From: Siphonodentalium dalli
Taxonomy: Eukaryota; Mollusca; Scaphopoda; Gadilida; Siphonodentaliidae
DNA: 64,000 nucleotides
Assembly: GCA_032622095.1 (NCBI GenBank)
Contig: CP136066.1
Coordinates: 226,120,961 to 226,184,960 of the forward strand
Direction of reading: 5' to 3'
The notes beneath the pieces are model-generated. The model worked only from the letters and a program-made list of their open reading frames with translations, did no database searches and was not told the DNA's origin. This document shows positions 35,138 through 47,056 of this stretch, piece after piece. Position 1 is the stretch's first letter, and each line of letters starts with the position of its first letter. The position numbers and the translations under genes are program-made.

Positions 35138-36015
35138 TATAGGCAAAAATCGTGTTTTGTGGTATCATCGGCTTGTAGGGCAACGAAGTACAGATTTTGG
35201 CCACCAATCAAATAAAATCCAAGATTGAACAAAATTAAGGACCCAAAGCGTGTCGAGGCGCCCCATAATCTGACAAATTAACCCTTTGCAACAAAATTCA
35301 GATTTTATGCCAAAAATTGGGTGTTTTGTAAAAATGAATTATTTGGAACAGATAGTGCACCTTTAATGTCGAAAAGTTGACAAACGAACCCAGCAGCCTC
35401 TCGTCGTATTTAGTGATCCGTCTATTCTCGATTCTTTATTTGGAGTGGACCGGGAAATTCTAAGGGACACAGCGAACCCCAGTTTCGAGTCCGAAAAATC
35501 GAGGGGGTGGGGTAATTCAAGTTACAAATTTGTCATTTCCTTCCATGTAATGAAATGCGACTTTTTTGCGTCTTGAAGACTGTTATTACTGGCATCCAGT
35601 TACATTGTCAAATCGGCGTTATTATATGTCCCTGTGTGTTTCCCGCGACCAAAACAAACGAAATCGCGCTTTTTGGGTATTTATGTTGTTTTTAAAAATA
35701 TTTATGTCAAGTACACTTCATAGCCATACGACTTCTATTAAAAAATAGCACGTGGTCATGTAAGACATAAAACAGGAAAAAAGTGGCTAGAGTCCCAATG
35801 GTGTGGTGTCTGCTGGGGGTTAAAGTGGAACATAGGTGCTCCGACGAAGTTTTATTTTGCGCCCACTGTCTGGAACAGTGGGGTTAAATACAACCCAATA
35901 CAGGGAGAAGTGGTGTAGTTCTTGTCTGGAAAGCAGGTTTTTTATTAATATTATGTTTTCGGTGACAATTTGATATATGTTCAAGCAAAAATCCACACAT
36001 TTTTGGTTGCGTATA
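35138..36015. other. Spacer between ~460-bp repeats
   Basis: No coding region supported; the 60-codon frame at 35566-35748 has no recognisable content. If the flanking repeats are LTRs, this is the interior of a small non-autonomous element. Confidence 0.4.
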
Positions 36016-36475
36016 GGTTATAAGCAACTAAATACTTGAAATTATGCCCCTTGGCATTTGTGTAGGGTAACTCGAGTCAGCATAAAACAAATACCGGCAG
36101 CTGAATGGTGTATAATATCTTCGGTTGTTTAATGTGAAAGAAAAAAGAAATTCATAGGCTATGTTAATTCCTCGGCCATTTGTGTGGGATTGTGATCATT
36201 GTTCGTCAAGCGGCTACATTGGTCGCCAAATTTGGTAGGGGTGGGGGTATTTTTCTATATTAAAATTTTGTGCACAAAAGGGGGTAGTTGTGGAAATGCC
36301 AATTTATTTCCAGGAATAAGTATGGTGAGGCACCATTTCTTTTTTGACAACTTATGTCCGACATGGAGTTCTACACGCAAAGGTATTTAAAGTTTGGCTC
36401 AGCAGGGTAATGAATCGTCGGGATGGCTTAACCCTAACACTGTCGCCTATGGGAAATATTTAGTTGATTGTAACC
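36016..36475 (+). repeat. ~460-bp direct repeat, copy 2
   Basis: Second copy of 34671-35137. It abuts the C-terminal end of the minus-strand pseudogene at 36476. Confidence 0.85.
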
Positions 36476-39199
36476 ATTGGCTGTGAACAATTTTGCTTCA
36501 ACAGACGTCTCGACAGTTTGCATCAGATCTGGCGACGGATGTTCGTTCAAAACAGCAAAACTTCAGGCATGCCCTTTTGGTACCAATCTAGGAATTGTCG
36601 GAAGTGTAAAAATTTGTAATGCCTGTGCAAGTAATGGATGTAGGCGTTTGCACCTATTGTTTTCCAGATATAAATCCGTTCAAAGAACCACTTGCTAAGA
36701 CTCCAGTGTCGACAAGGATATGCGGACAACCGGACTCATCAAGTAAATATCCAAGTGAACCAAAATATGCTTGTTGAATATGGAATGCACCAGAGCATAC
36801 AACTATATTAACAAACTTCGGGCTCTCAACTGATTGAATTTGTTTAGCTGGTTTAGTTATCGCTAAGTCACAATGGACTACAACCGCCTTCTAAGATATC
36901 CTCATGGTTTCCGCAACTACATCTAGACGAGTTGGGTGAGGTTAATGTTCTCCATATATGATATACATTGCTGAGGCAGTGGATCACACTGAAGTCTAGA
37001 GTTCCAACCAACCCACATGGGTGTCGATTTAAATAGATGACATGAAATCATCCAGGCTTCGTCGCGTCTCTTCAATTGCTGAAGATTTGTGGGAGGTGGC
37101 TTGGTCTTTATTCGGTAATAAAATTTTGACAATTTAGGTTTGTATTCTGTATAGCGCTAGGTCAGTTATATTAGAACATTCCAGGGAACGTTTCCGTCTA
37201 CGCTGGTCGTGCGCTTGGGGTTCAAAAGTGGTTTTGTTTGACGTAGGCACAATGGCTGGTTTGTTCTGATAACATAATCCGATAGTGTCATGCAGTGTCC
37301 CACTCCCATATGTGTTTTCGTCAAAGTTATCCCAGGCCAATGCCGTGGAGAGACCAGGCGCAGTGGTCACACCATCAGGTGTACATTGCTTTTTCTCCGA
37401 CACCGAAAGAGCCATGTCAGTTTCCAGCTCCTCAATGCAATGGTAATTCAAAGAATGACCAAATCGGTTCAGGATTTCGATGACGCGTCTACTGTCAGTC
37501 ATACCCTTCAAACCGAGACCAAGACACACGTTCTTAGATGGTTTTAATGCGCCCTTGGTGCAAGAAAACATAGTCGTCAGCCTGTGCTGCAGTATACCGC
37601 TCTGTGCGATGGCTTTTTGATGGTCTCGAATATCCTGTGTAAAGCACTCGAAAGAAATATATCAGGAGATTTGGTGGTTGTGCAGTACCTTTATCAAGAT
37701 CTTCTGGATACAACGGGAAGGGGAAATCTTTCGTCGTATTTTTAAGTTGCAAGATCAATGCTCGTAGATGAAGGGCTGTTTGAAATACCCTGTTATCAAG
37801 ATAACAGGCCTGTTCCATGATTTTTTCAAGTGTCACATGCTTCTCCATTACAGTTGAGTAAATGACATTGCCCTGCTTGTTATTGAGTTTGCCCATGCGA
37901 ACCGAACATTGGTAGCGTTTGAGAATATTATCACTCAAAGTAATTACTTTATATGAACTATCTGAGAACCCATATGTGGCCAGATAAGCCATGTATCGTT
38001 CATGCAGGGATGTAAGCATCTCGGCACGTTTATCATTTATGATCGCAGACTCTATGTATTGGAATCAGGGAGCTAAATGTGTTCTAGAGTCGGGGAGCGA
38101 GTACACCGTGGAACCCTAAAGGTGAAGGTAACTGAAGAATGACCTTCACCTGATACATGCGACACGTTGTTAAAGGATGACATCGCGTTTATTTGATTTG
38201 TACATAATATCTAAATAATTTAAACTGGTGAATGAATGGGGGAATGGATTTTTGTGAGCGGGAAATTTATTTAACTAGCTGCTGTAGTTCTGGATTTTTC
38301 CAGATCAAATTTGGCTGTGGGATAGCCCCGTCGTACACTTGGGGATTTATTTTTAAAAGTAAACACATGACCTATGATTTTTCTTGCATTTTCGTGATCA
38401 ACTGGTGTCAATCTAGCTGGGTAAACATCACTGGTATGGCATGCAGGCTTCAATTCTGTGAATTTGGCGGAAACGTTAACACTGTCGCCTATGGGAAACC
38501 ATTTAGTTCAGTGATTCCTATTTGTATAAATCGTCAGTTGCACGAACGCGTGCTTCCCTCAACGATACGTGCCTAGTCGGTGCTATTGAGTCGGTGGATG
38601 GGTGTTGTCTTTGTCGCTGACTCTCAGTTTATTTAGATACTGTATCCGACAGGAGTGGTGCTATTTCACTTCTTTAGCAACAAAGTCTATGCCACAAATG
38701 TTGGCAATCATTTCGCTGTCATCGTATTCCATTGTGGCATTTTGTATCACTTCTGCTGCTTCCAAAGTTTCACAAGAACCCAATGGCTCGAAATTGGAGC
38801 TTCTTGTTCGATGTTATCGCTCTTTATTACAAAAGAGACAGAGTGGGGTCAGAACTCCCGATGGTGTGTTCATATGATGATCAATATCTGTCATCGGAAC
38901 CACATTCCTAACAGCAGAGGTACCAACCAAATCTGTAGCAGCAACTATTGTGACTCCTGTGAAGTTTTTTGTGGCAGACGCTGTGATACCCATAACTCTC
39001 GGAAAAACTTGCCAGAAAGCTTGGCGCAGATGTCTGAATATTTTGATGAGCCGACTTTCGACAATCTCGATTGACACGCAACTTGGACCGCATCCCGCGT
39101 CTTACTGTCGTAGCGTTTCACTGGCCCAAAATCACCAGTTCCGCTAACATGGCATTGCAGCACACATTCTATACCACTTTGGGAGAATGTAGCCATCAT
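36476..39199 (-). pseudogene. Large multi-copy-family protein pseudogene (unnamed family)
   Basis: Broken frames on the minus strand line up as one long protein. From the N-terminus: MATFSQSG near 39199; a CLFCNKER segment near 38820 and VAKEVK-stop-HHSC near 38660 (Cys/His pairs suggesting zinc binding); a Lys/Leu-rich middle (37534-38019); GLGLKGMTDSRRVIEILNRF, AWDNFDENT and GTLHDTIG (37134-37571); MWVGWNS (36923-37132); then FHIQQAYFGSLGYLLDESG and NRCKRLHPLLAQAL near 36600-36850. Stops or frameshifts are seen near 38850, 38680, 37550 and 36650. I recognise this as an uncharacterised protein type present in many copies in cnidarian and mollusc genomes, probably transposon-linked, but cannot name it. 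Confidence 0.6.
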
Positions 39200-39253
39200 G
39201 AAGCAAAACGAAAACGAAACTAGATATAACAGAACTATAATAGACAAAGAATA

Positions 39254-39472
39254 CTGAGTTAGAGCAAAATACAAATATTAGAGGCTATGAGTGAGCTGAA
39301 CGTGGCTGTTCTGTGTATGGACTACCTCGCGATAGTGAAGCATGCCCGCGCATAACGCTCTTTATTTGCCAACTACCTTCGTTGGCAAATAAAGAGCGTT
39401 ATGCGCTGGCTGGAATTGTTCTGAATATGTCCAAACCAGATAGCTTCTAATTTTTGTATTTTGCTCTAACAG
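39254..39472. mobile_element. 219-bp TA-flanked MITE with central 26-bp hairpin
   Basis: The outer ends are inverted repeats (CTGAGTTAGAGCAAAATAC on the left; the reverse complement of the right end reads CTGTTAGAGCAAAATAC), with TA outside both (39252-39253, 39473-39474). In the centre, 39348-39373 and 39381-39406 are perfect 26-bp reverse complements around a 7-nt loop, containing CGCTCTTTATTTGCC. The CGCTCTTTATT motif recurs near 4557 and 59764. Confidence 0.75.
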
Positions 39473-39474
39473 TA

Positions 39475-40876
39475 ATATATCAACTGAACTATTCTAAATG
39501 GATTGGCGTATCGATTATATAGGCTTAGTACACAATACAAACGTTCGGTCGCATAACTTCAATTACTGGTGCGGTACCCGTTTCTGTGAACAGTTAAGCG
39601 TTTGCATGGTTACATTTGGATGGACGTATTAATCTTCTAGTTTAGTTCAATGTTATTTCCTTCGATCATAATAACTTATACTCTAAATATATTTGCCTTT
39701 GCTCAATGGCAGTCTCACGGAAAAGGCAGTTCTCTATGAGCGAGTGACATCACAGTGATAAGAATTATGTACACTGTAAAAATTTGAATCTTGCACAGGA
39801 AAATGCTTGAAATGTACACTTTTCGCAATTGTACCGGTCTTGGTGGTCTTCATTTGCCGATTAAGTAATCGAAATATACTCTGTCACATCATGACAACCC
39901 ATTGTTTTAAGTACGTGACACAAATGTAACCAATATCCTTCCATTATGGAGTCGTTTTCAATTCTTATTAATTTTTACTGTTTTTGGCTATTTTGGCACA
40001 CATTTTGGCTGACATCTTGAATGGTTGAAATAACGGCTGTGTTAATTTTTGTTTCCACATATCAGAATCTGGTATACAGTAAAGTTCAAAATTATACTAG
40101 AACGGATTCCAACCGACGATTAAAAAATTTCTTAAGCTAACTTTCCAATTTGACATTTAAAAAAAAAATGGCGTTTCAAAATATATTTGACCTTTGACCT
40201 CTCGTACTCGAGGTCAGTGGTCGAAATTCTAATTCTGTGTGTATTCACTAGAGAGAGTGACTTATTGCCGACAAATGGTATATACAACGTGTTAGCTGGC
40301 ACTACATATGTTGCATACATTCGAAATTACAAACCCTCCCCCAACACTTAAGTAACATTTTCGCTCTCACCAGGCATCATTCTATGTTAAATATCTCCCA
40401 AACACCGCGTTTCCCATTCGCAAGAAATTGGTTTCCGTAAATTGGCCACAAAATGAGCAGAGTGGGTCTTTTGGTCAGAGTGACGACAATAAACCCTTAT
40501 GGGCTCTCGGACTATGTTGTTTTGAGACATTATCAGAGTGGAGCGAGGGGTGGGCCAGAAATTTTACTGGGGGCGGGCACTCATGGGCCAGAGTGACATC
40601 GAGCGAGGGGGGTGGGACCAGAGTGACCCGCCCAGGGTCGGTCCAGATGTTATGTTATATTCCAAAGAGTAAGGTGAGCGCTTCGAAGTGGTTTTTTTGA
40701 CAGATAATAGCACAATTTACCAATGTATCGATTTTTTCTTGTATTCTAATGCCAGTGTGGTAAGCGAAGGGCCCGGTATACTTGCCAATATACACCACGC
40801 GAGGGCGTAATGATGACCAAAGAATGGCCTCAAGTAATGCACTCCTGATAACAACTGAAGATATGGTATCTCATGA
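39475..40876. other. Intergenic, no gene seen
   Basis: No coding support. A TTTTGGCTGACATCTTGAAT segment near 40003 belongs to the GCCATTTTGG-type repeats also seen at 58.6-59.5 kb. G-rich GGAGCGAGGGG copies lie at about 40540-40612. Confidence 0.4.
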
Positions 40877-41452
40877 GGGTTAATTAAAATACATGTAGGT
40901 TCCAAAGGGGTTAATTGTAATATGGTCGCACCCAGAGAGGGTTAATTAAAATATTATCACACGAGGGTAAATTAAAATGTGTTCTAATGGCGGTTAAATA
41001 AAATATGGTCCCATGAGGTTTAATAAAAATATGGTCCCATGATGGTTAATTAAAATGGTACCATGATTGTTAATTAAAATATGGTCCCATAACTGATCAT
41101 GGTTAATTAGAAAATGATCCCATGAGGGTTAATACAAATATAGACCAATGGGGGTTAGTTGAAATATGGTCCCATGTAGGACAATAAAAATATGGTAACA
41201 TGGGGAGTTAATTAAAGTTGAAATATGGACCCATTACGAGAGTTAATTAAAATATAATAAATAAACATCATAAATAGCATAAATATGGTGTCATCGGTGT
41301 TGATTAACTACGATTTCATGGGGTTAAATAAAATATAGTCTAATGAGGGTCAATTAAAATGTGGTCAAATGAGGACTCATTAAAATATGCCCCCCCCCAT
41401 AAGGAATCATAAAGGATCAATTAAAACATGGTCATAGGAGGGTTAATTTCTG
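40877..41452 (+). repeat. Degenerate ~27-bp minisatellite
   Basis: About 18-20 diverged units of the type GGGTTAATTAAAATATGGTCCCATGA. Unit length varies from about 24 to 33 bp, and the array is interrupted near 41255-41290. No coding potential. Confidence 0.75.
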
Positions 41453-42945
41453 AATATTGTTCAATTCATATAGAATTCTTAAATATGCTGTTTACATATA
41501 TAAACGGATGTTTAGAATAATGCCACATTGTGTGTTGAACAGCCAATGTCGAAAGGTTAGTGTTGTAAATTTTCTTAATCACATCTGTATTCATAGCTCA
41601 GATATATTCCGCACACAAAGACATGGAAAAAAAAGTTTAGAAACCGAGACTAAAGTTCATTAAACGTCAATATGTCCAAACAACACGAATGAGTGATCTG
41701 TGAATTGGTTAATAATTACTATCCCAATTCATTTAGAATATAACATGTCGATATTTACAACGTATAAATAAACGAAAAATTTTCACTAAATGATGTTACA
41801 TAACATATTAAACACCGATATAAACAAACAGGATTCATGTGTGAATTAAATTCCTAATACTATCCTATAGTAGATAGCATTCCGATTTATGTCACGTGAA
41901 AACAACAAAGCATGTTAAACAACAATAGAAACACACAGCGGGCAACTAGCTAAGGGTTAACTCGGGAATTCTCGTTCCAATTCGGCACCCACTTTTCATT
42001 GTGGCAAACAAGCCACGGTTCAATAAAGCATTTCGACATACACTTAGATCTAGCCGCAAAGGCGTAAGCGATACGAGAATATACATCGCGACGAGATGAT
42101 ATATATATCAGACCACAAAAATAATTAATGCCAAATTACGTTACATGGTTCGAGTACGAAGTACGAACATACCCAAGTACCTTTCTAATCATATATCGTA
42201 CGAAAATATCCAAGTACCTATTTAATCATATTTCTCACATTCGCCCATACCCCGATTGACAAATAAAAAACACGATCACAGAAATCACCCATAGAGGGCG
42301 TAATGAGTTGTCTGTAACCTGTGAGGGCGTTCACATAGTTATTTTCTCCGAAGCCCAATGTTGTTCGACCCGAGTAGCGTTCGCACAACTTTATTACGCC
42401 GTTTTTCAAACTCGGTCGAAAATCTGTTCGGCTCAAAATGTTTGGCCGAGGCGGCTATGAACGAATTTGGGATCATTCCTGGCATTTCTTAATTTATGAC
42501 GAATAAGGGATAAGGAACAACATTCGCGTTCACTTTTATCACATGTGTGGGGAATTTTAATACTTGTGAGGATGGACGTGCGCCGGGGTGTTGGTGTGAA
42601 TGACTTTGGCAAACATATTTACAAGTTGGAAAGTTTTTCTGAAATATGAGATGAAAATTAGATATAAATTGTTGCGATAGTTTGCTTTTAGTGCCTAGTT
42701 TTTGTCATTATGAAAAAAAGTTCAATATTTCCTTCTATCGGTTTTGAAAAGGGATGTGAAGGTGCCGGGTGTTGTGTGTTTGATCAGGTGGGATTGGTGG
42801 TGGTAGTTTATAGTAGAGGAGGGTGGATGTTGGATTTATGATGTGGATGCATATGCTAGTTCAGATATGGGGCGAGGAAAGCCGGACATTTTGTCAGTGA
42901 AGATTATTTAGGCGAAGGGGAGGACTGATGAATGTGCGATGACGG

Positions 42946-45900
42946 TAGCTCTGTTGTGAGTGAGTGCTGGAGCTAAATATGTGAGCGGTGAATGGTGGAT
43001 TGTTAATGTGATATCAATCACTATGTTGTGAGTGTGTGCTGGGGCTGAATGTGTGGGCGGTGAATGGTGGATTGTTAAAGTGATGTGAATCACTATGTTG
43101 TGAGTGTGTGCTGGGCGGAACATGGCTGTGAGTGGTGAATGGTGGGTGGATTGTTAAAGTGATATGAATCACTATGTTGTGAGTGTGTGCTGGGACTGAA
43201 TGTGTGAGCGGAGAATGGTGGATTGTTAAAGTGATATGAATCACTATGTTGTGAGTGTGTGCTGGGACTGAATGTGTGAGCGGAGAATGGTGGATTGTTA
43301 AAGTGATATGAATCACTATGTTGTGAGTGTGTGCTGGGACTGAATGTGTGAGCGGTGAATGGTGGATTGTTAAAGTGATATGAATCACTCTGTTGTGAGT
43401 GTGAGCTGGGGTCTATTATGTGAGTGGTGAATGGTGGATTGTTAAAGTTATATGAATCACTCTGTTGTGAGTGTGTGATGTGGCTGAATGTGTGAGCGGT
43501 GAATGGTGGATTGTTCAAGTGATATGAATCACTCTGTTGTGAGTGTGTGATGGGGCTGAATGTGTGAGCGGTGAATGGTGGATTGTTAAAGTGATGTGAA
43601 TCACTCTGTTGTGAGTGTGTGATGTGGCTGAATGTGTGAGCGGTGAATGGTGGGTTGTTAAAGTGATATGAATCGCTATGTTGTGAGTGTGTGCTGGGGC
43701 TGAATGTGTGGGCAGTGAATGGTGTATTTTTAAAGTGATAAGAATTACTCTGTTGTGAGTGTGTGCTGGGGCTGAATGTGTTTAGCGGTTAATGGTGAAT
43801 TGTTAAAGTGATATAAATCACCCCGTTGAGTGTGTGAGCTGGGGTCTATTATGTGAGTGGTGAATGGTGTATTTTTAAAGTGATAAGAATTACTCTGTTG
43901 TGAGTGTGTTCTGGGGCTGAATGTGCGAGCGGAGAATGGTGGATTGTTAACGTGATATGAATCACTATGTTGTGAGTGTGTTCTGGGGCTGAATGTGCGA
44001 GCGGAGAATGGTGGATTGTTAACGTGATATGAATCACTATGTTGTGAGTGTGTGCTGGGGCTGAATGTGCGAGCGGAGAATGGTGGATTGTTAACGTGAT
44101 ATGAATCACTATGTTGTGAGTGTGTTCTGGGGCTGAATGTGTGAGCGGTGAATGGTGGATTGTTAAAGTGATAAGAATTACTCTGTTGTGAGTGTGTTCT
44201 GGGGCTGAATGTGCGAGCGGAGAATGGTGGATTGTTAACGTGATATGAATCACTATGTTGTGAGTGTGTTCTGGGGCTGAATGTGCGAGCGGAGAATGGT
44301 GGATTGTTAACGTGATATGAATCACTATGTTGTGAGTGTGTGCTGGGGCTGAATGTGCGAGCGGAGAATGGTGGATTGTTAACGTGATATGAATCACTAT
44401 GTTGTGAGTGTGTTCTGGGGCTGAATGTGTGAGCGGTGAATGGTGGATTGTTAAAGTGATAAGAATTACTCTGTTGTGAGTGTGTTCTGGGGCTGAATGT
44501 GCGAGCGGAGAATGGTGGATTGTTAACGTGATATGAATCACTATGTTGTGAGTGTGTTCTGGGGCTGAATGTGCGAGCGGAGAATGGTGGATTGTTAACG
44601 TGATATGAATCACTATGTTGTGAGTGTGTGCTGGGGCTGAATGTGCGAGCGGAGAATGGTGGATTGTTAACGTGATATGAATCACTATGTTGTGAGTGTG
44701 TTCTGGGGCTGAATGTGTGAGCGGTGAATGGTGGATTGTTAAAGTGATAAGAATTACTCTGTTGTGAGTGTGTTCTGGGGCTGAATGTGCGAGCGGAGAA
44801 TGGTGGATTGTTAACGTGATATGAATCACTATGTTGTGAGTGTGTTCTGGGGCTGAATGTGTGAGCGGTGAATGGTGGATTGTTAAGGTGATATGAATCA
44901 CTCTGTTGTGAGTGTGAGATGGGGCTGAATGTGTGAGCGGTGAATGGTGGATTGTTAAAGTGATAAGAATCACTCTGTTGTGAGTGTGAGATGGGGCTGA
45001 ATGTGTGAGCGGAGAATGGTGGATTGTTAAAGTCATATGAATCACTCTGTTGTGAGTGTGAGATGGGGCTGAATGTGTGAGCGGTGAATGGTGGATTGTT
45101 AAAGTGATGTGAATCACTCTGTTGTGAGTGTGTGCTGGGACTGAATGTGTGAGCGGTGAATGGTGGATTGTTAAAGTCATATGAATCACTCTGCCGTGAG
45201 TGTGTGCAGGGGCTGAATGTGTGAGCGGTGAATGGTGGATTGTTAAAGTCATATGAATCACTCTGTTGTGAGTGTGTGCTGGGACTGAATGTGTGAGCGG
45301 TGAATGGTGGATTGTTAAAGTCATATGAATCACTCTGTTGTGAGTGTGAGCTGGGGTCTATTATGTGAGCGGTGAATGGTGGATTGTTAAGGTGATGTGA
45401 ATCACTCTGTTGTGAGTGGGTGCTGGGACTGAATGTGTGAGCGGTGAATGGTGGATTGTTAAAGTCATATGAATCACTCTGCCGTGAGTGTGTGCAGGGG
45501 CTGAATGTGTGAGCGGTGAATGGTGGATTGTTAAAGTCATATGAATCACTCTGTTGTGAGTGTGTGCTGGGACTGAATGTGTGAGCGGTGAATGGTGGAT
45601 TGTTAAAGTCATATGAATCACTCTGTTGTGAGTGTGAGCTGGGGTCTATTATGTGAGCGGTGAATGGTGGATTGTTAAAGTGATGTGAATCACTCTGTTG
45701 TGAGTGTGTGCTGGGGCTGAATGTGTGAGCGGTGAATGGTGGATTGTTAACGTGATATGAATCACTCTGTTGTGAGTGTGTGCTGGGACTGAATGTGTGA
45801 GCGGTGAATGGTGGATTGTTAAAGTGGTATTGTTAAGTGGATTGTTAAATTGATATGAATCACTCTGTTGTGAGTGTGTGCTGGGGCTGAATGTGTGAGC

Positions 45901-46173
45901 GGTGAATGGTGGATTGTTAAAGTCATATGAATCACTCTGCCGTGAGTGTGTGCAGGGGCTGAATATGTGAGCGGTGAATGGTGGATTGTTAAAATGATAT
46001 GAATGACTCTGTTGTTGTGAGTGTGTGCTGGGGTTGAATGTGGGAGCGATGAATGGTGGATTGTTAAAGTGGTATTGTTAAGTGGATTGTTAAATTGATA
46101 TGAATCGCTCTGTTGTGAGTGTGTGCTGGAGTTGAATGTGTGAGCTGTGAATGGTGGATTGTTAAACTGATAT
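42946..46173 (-). repeat. 72-bp minisatellite, ~44 units, with 288-bp higher-order repeats
   Basis: The unit runs GTTGTGAGTGTGTGCTGGGG, then CTGAATGTGTGAGCGG, then TGAATGGTGGATTGTTAAAG, then TGATATGAATCACTCT. Period 72 bp through most of the array. Between 43883 and about 45034 four-unit blocks repeat exactly every 288 bp (the ATAAGAATTA marker at 43883, 44171, 44459 and 44747). A second 288-bp pattern occurs at about 45193-45645. Near the right end a GTGGTATTGTTAAGTGGATT insertion recurs 241 bp apart. As 72 is divisible by 3, the minus strand stays open for up to 494 codons; this is a by-product, not evidence for a gene. Confidence 0.95.
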
Positions 46174-46680
46174 ATTTACACACTAAATGTTGTCATCACT
46201 AAATCCAGCATTCTGATTGGTCGGCGCCCACGTGGCTAGTTGCAGTTATTTCTCGGTGAATTCGCAACGCCTCATAACACCAAGCTAATAACACCATCGA
46301 TACGTCATTAGGTTTGGAAAGACGAACGCGTAATGCTTTGGGCGCATTTTGACTCGCGCAGGATTGACTTAATACATCATCGGGTTTCAACATGAAGAGA
46401 AATTGTTCCTATTAACTTTTGCCAAGGGTGCTATTGGGTATTTTGGGCTGATCTTGTCACGATACACTTTTCGATTTAAATATATTTACAAAAGTGGCTT
46501 TTTCGCTAAATGTATATAAATATAACGATTAACTGTCATGTAGACTATTTTTATGGAGATGTAACGGTGAGGTAAGTGGACATAACTTGTATGTAAACCC
46601 TTCGGTTTACATACAAGTTATGTCCACTTACCTCACCGTTACATCTCCATAAAAACAGTCCACATGACGTTAATCCTTAT
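46174..46680. mobile_element. ~507-bp insertion ending in a long hairpin
   Basis: The last minisatellite unit breaks off after TTGTTAAACTGATAT and resumes at ATGAATCACTCTG. The corresponding junction in copy 2 of element G is intact. The inserted sequence contains ATTCTGATTGGTC, as in element E, and ends in the near-perfect hairpin 46521-46681. The duplication at its edges is only two or three bases (TAT/AT), so the insertion mechanism is uncertain. Confidence 0.6.
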
Positions 46681-46681
46681 A
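46521..46681. repeat. Near-perfect hairpin, arms ~78 nt, 4-nt loop
   Basis: Arms 46521-46599 and 46604-46681 pair with about five differences, including one 1-nt indel. The central part, with GGTGAGGTAAGTGGACATAA, is perfect. Confidence 0.9.
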
Positions 46682-47056
46682 TGAATCACTCTGTTTCGCC
46701 TCACATCGAATCAAATTGATCAACGCAAGTATATCAATAACTTTTATATCAACACTGTCAGCACACAACTGCCATTCTTTTGTATAAATTAAATAAAGTG
46801 ACTCCTGTTGTGGAATTCATTCTCATTTTTTTTTTATCAGTGGTCTGTTTGTGACAGACTGAAGGCTGTGTGGTTACATGTTTATTTGTTTATCTGTGGC
46901 TTGTTTGTGACAGACTGAGGGCTGAGTGTTTACATGTTAACGTAGTTCAAACGTCTTGTTGTTTAATTATAAATTAGGTTTAGTGGCCAAGTTGTAAACT
47001 ATCAGTTTGGTGCATTGAGAGAATACGTAAGATGTCTTTACGTGTAGCCGAATTGA

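Larger units (their letters stand above)
41763..47056. mobile_element. Element G copy 1, with expanded internal minisatellite
   Basis: It begins ATAAATAAACGAAAAATTTT, and the order is left flank (41763-42940), 72-bp minisatellite (42946-46173), a foreign insertion (46174-46680) and right flank (46681-47056). The same flanks recur in the same order at 47057-48592 around about one minisatellite unit. Shared flank blocks include ACATAACATATTAAACACCG, TTTATGACGAATAAGG and AAATAAAGTGACTCC. No coding gene. Internal tandem arrays are known in some Helitron-like and other non-autonomous elements; I see no diagnostic termini, so the class is unknown. Confidence 0.7.

Noticed and set aside
43849-45333. 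494-codon minus-strand ORF as a real repetitive protein gene
   Set aside because: It is produced by a 72-bp minisatellite with period divisible by three; no start context, flanking exons or non-repeat coding sequence.
42946-46173. CRISPR-like array
   Set aside because: Units are contiguous 72-bp tandem repeats without unique spacers, in an animal genome.
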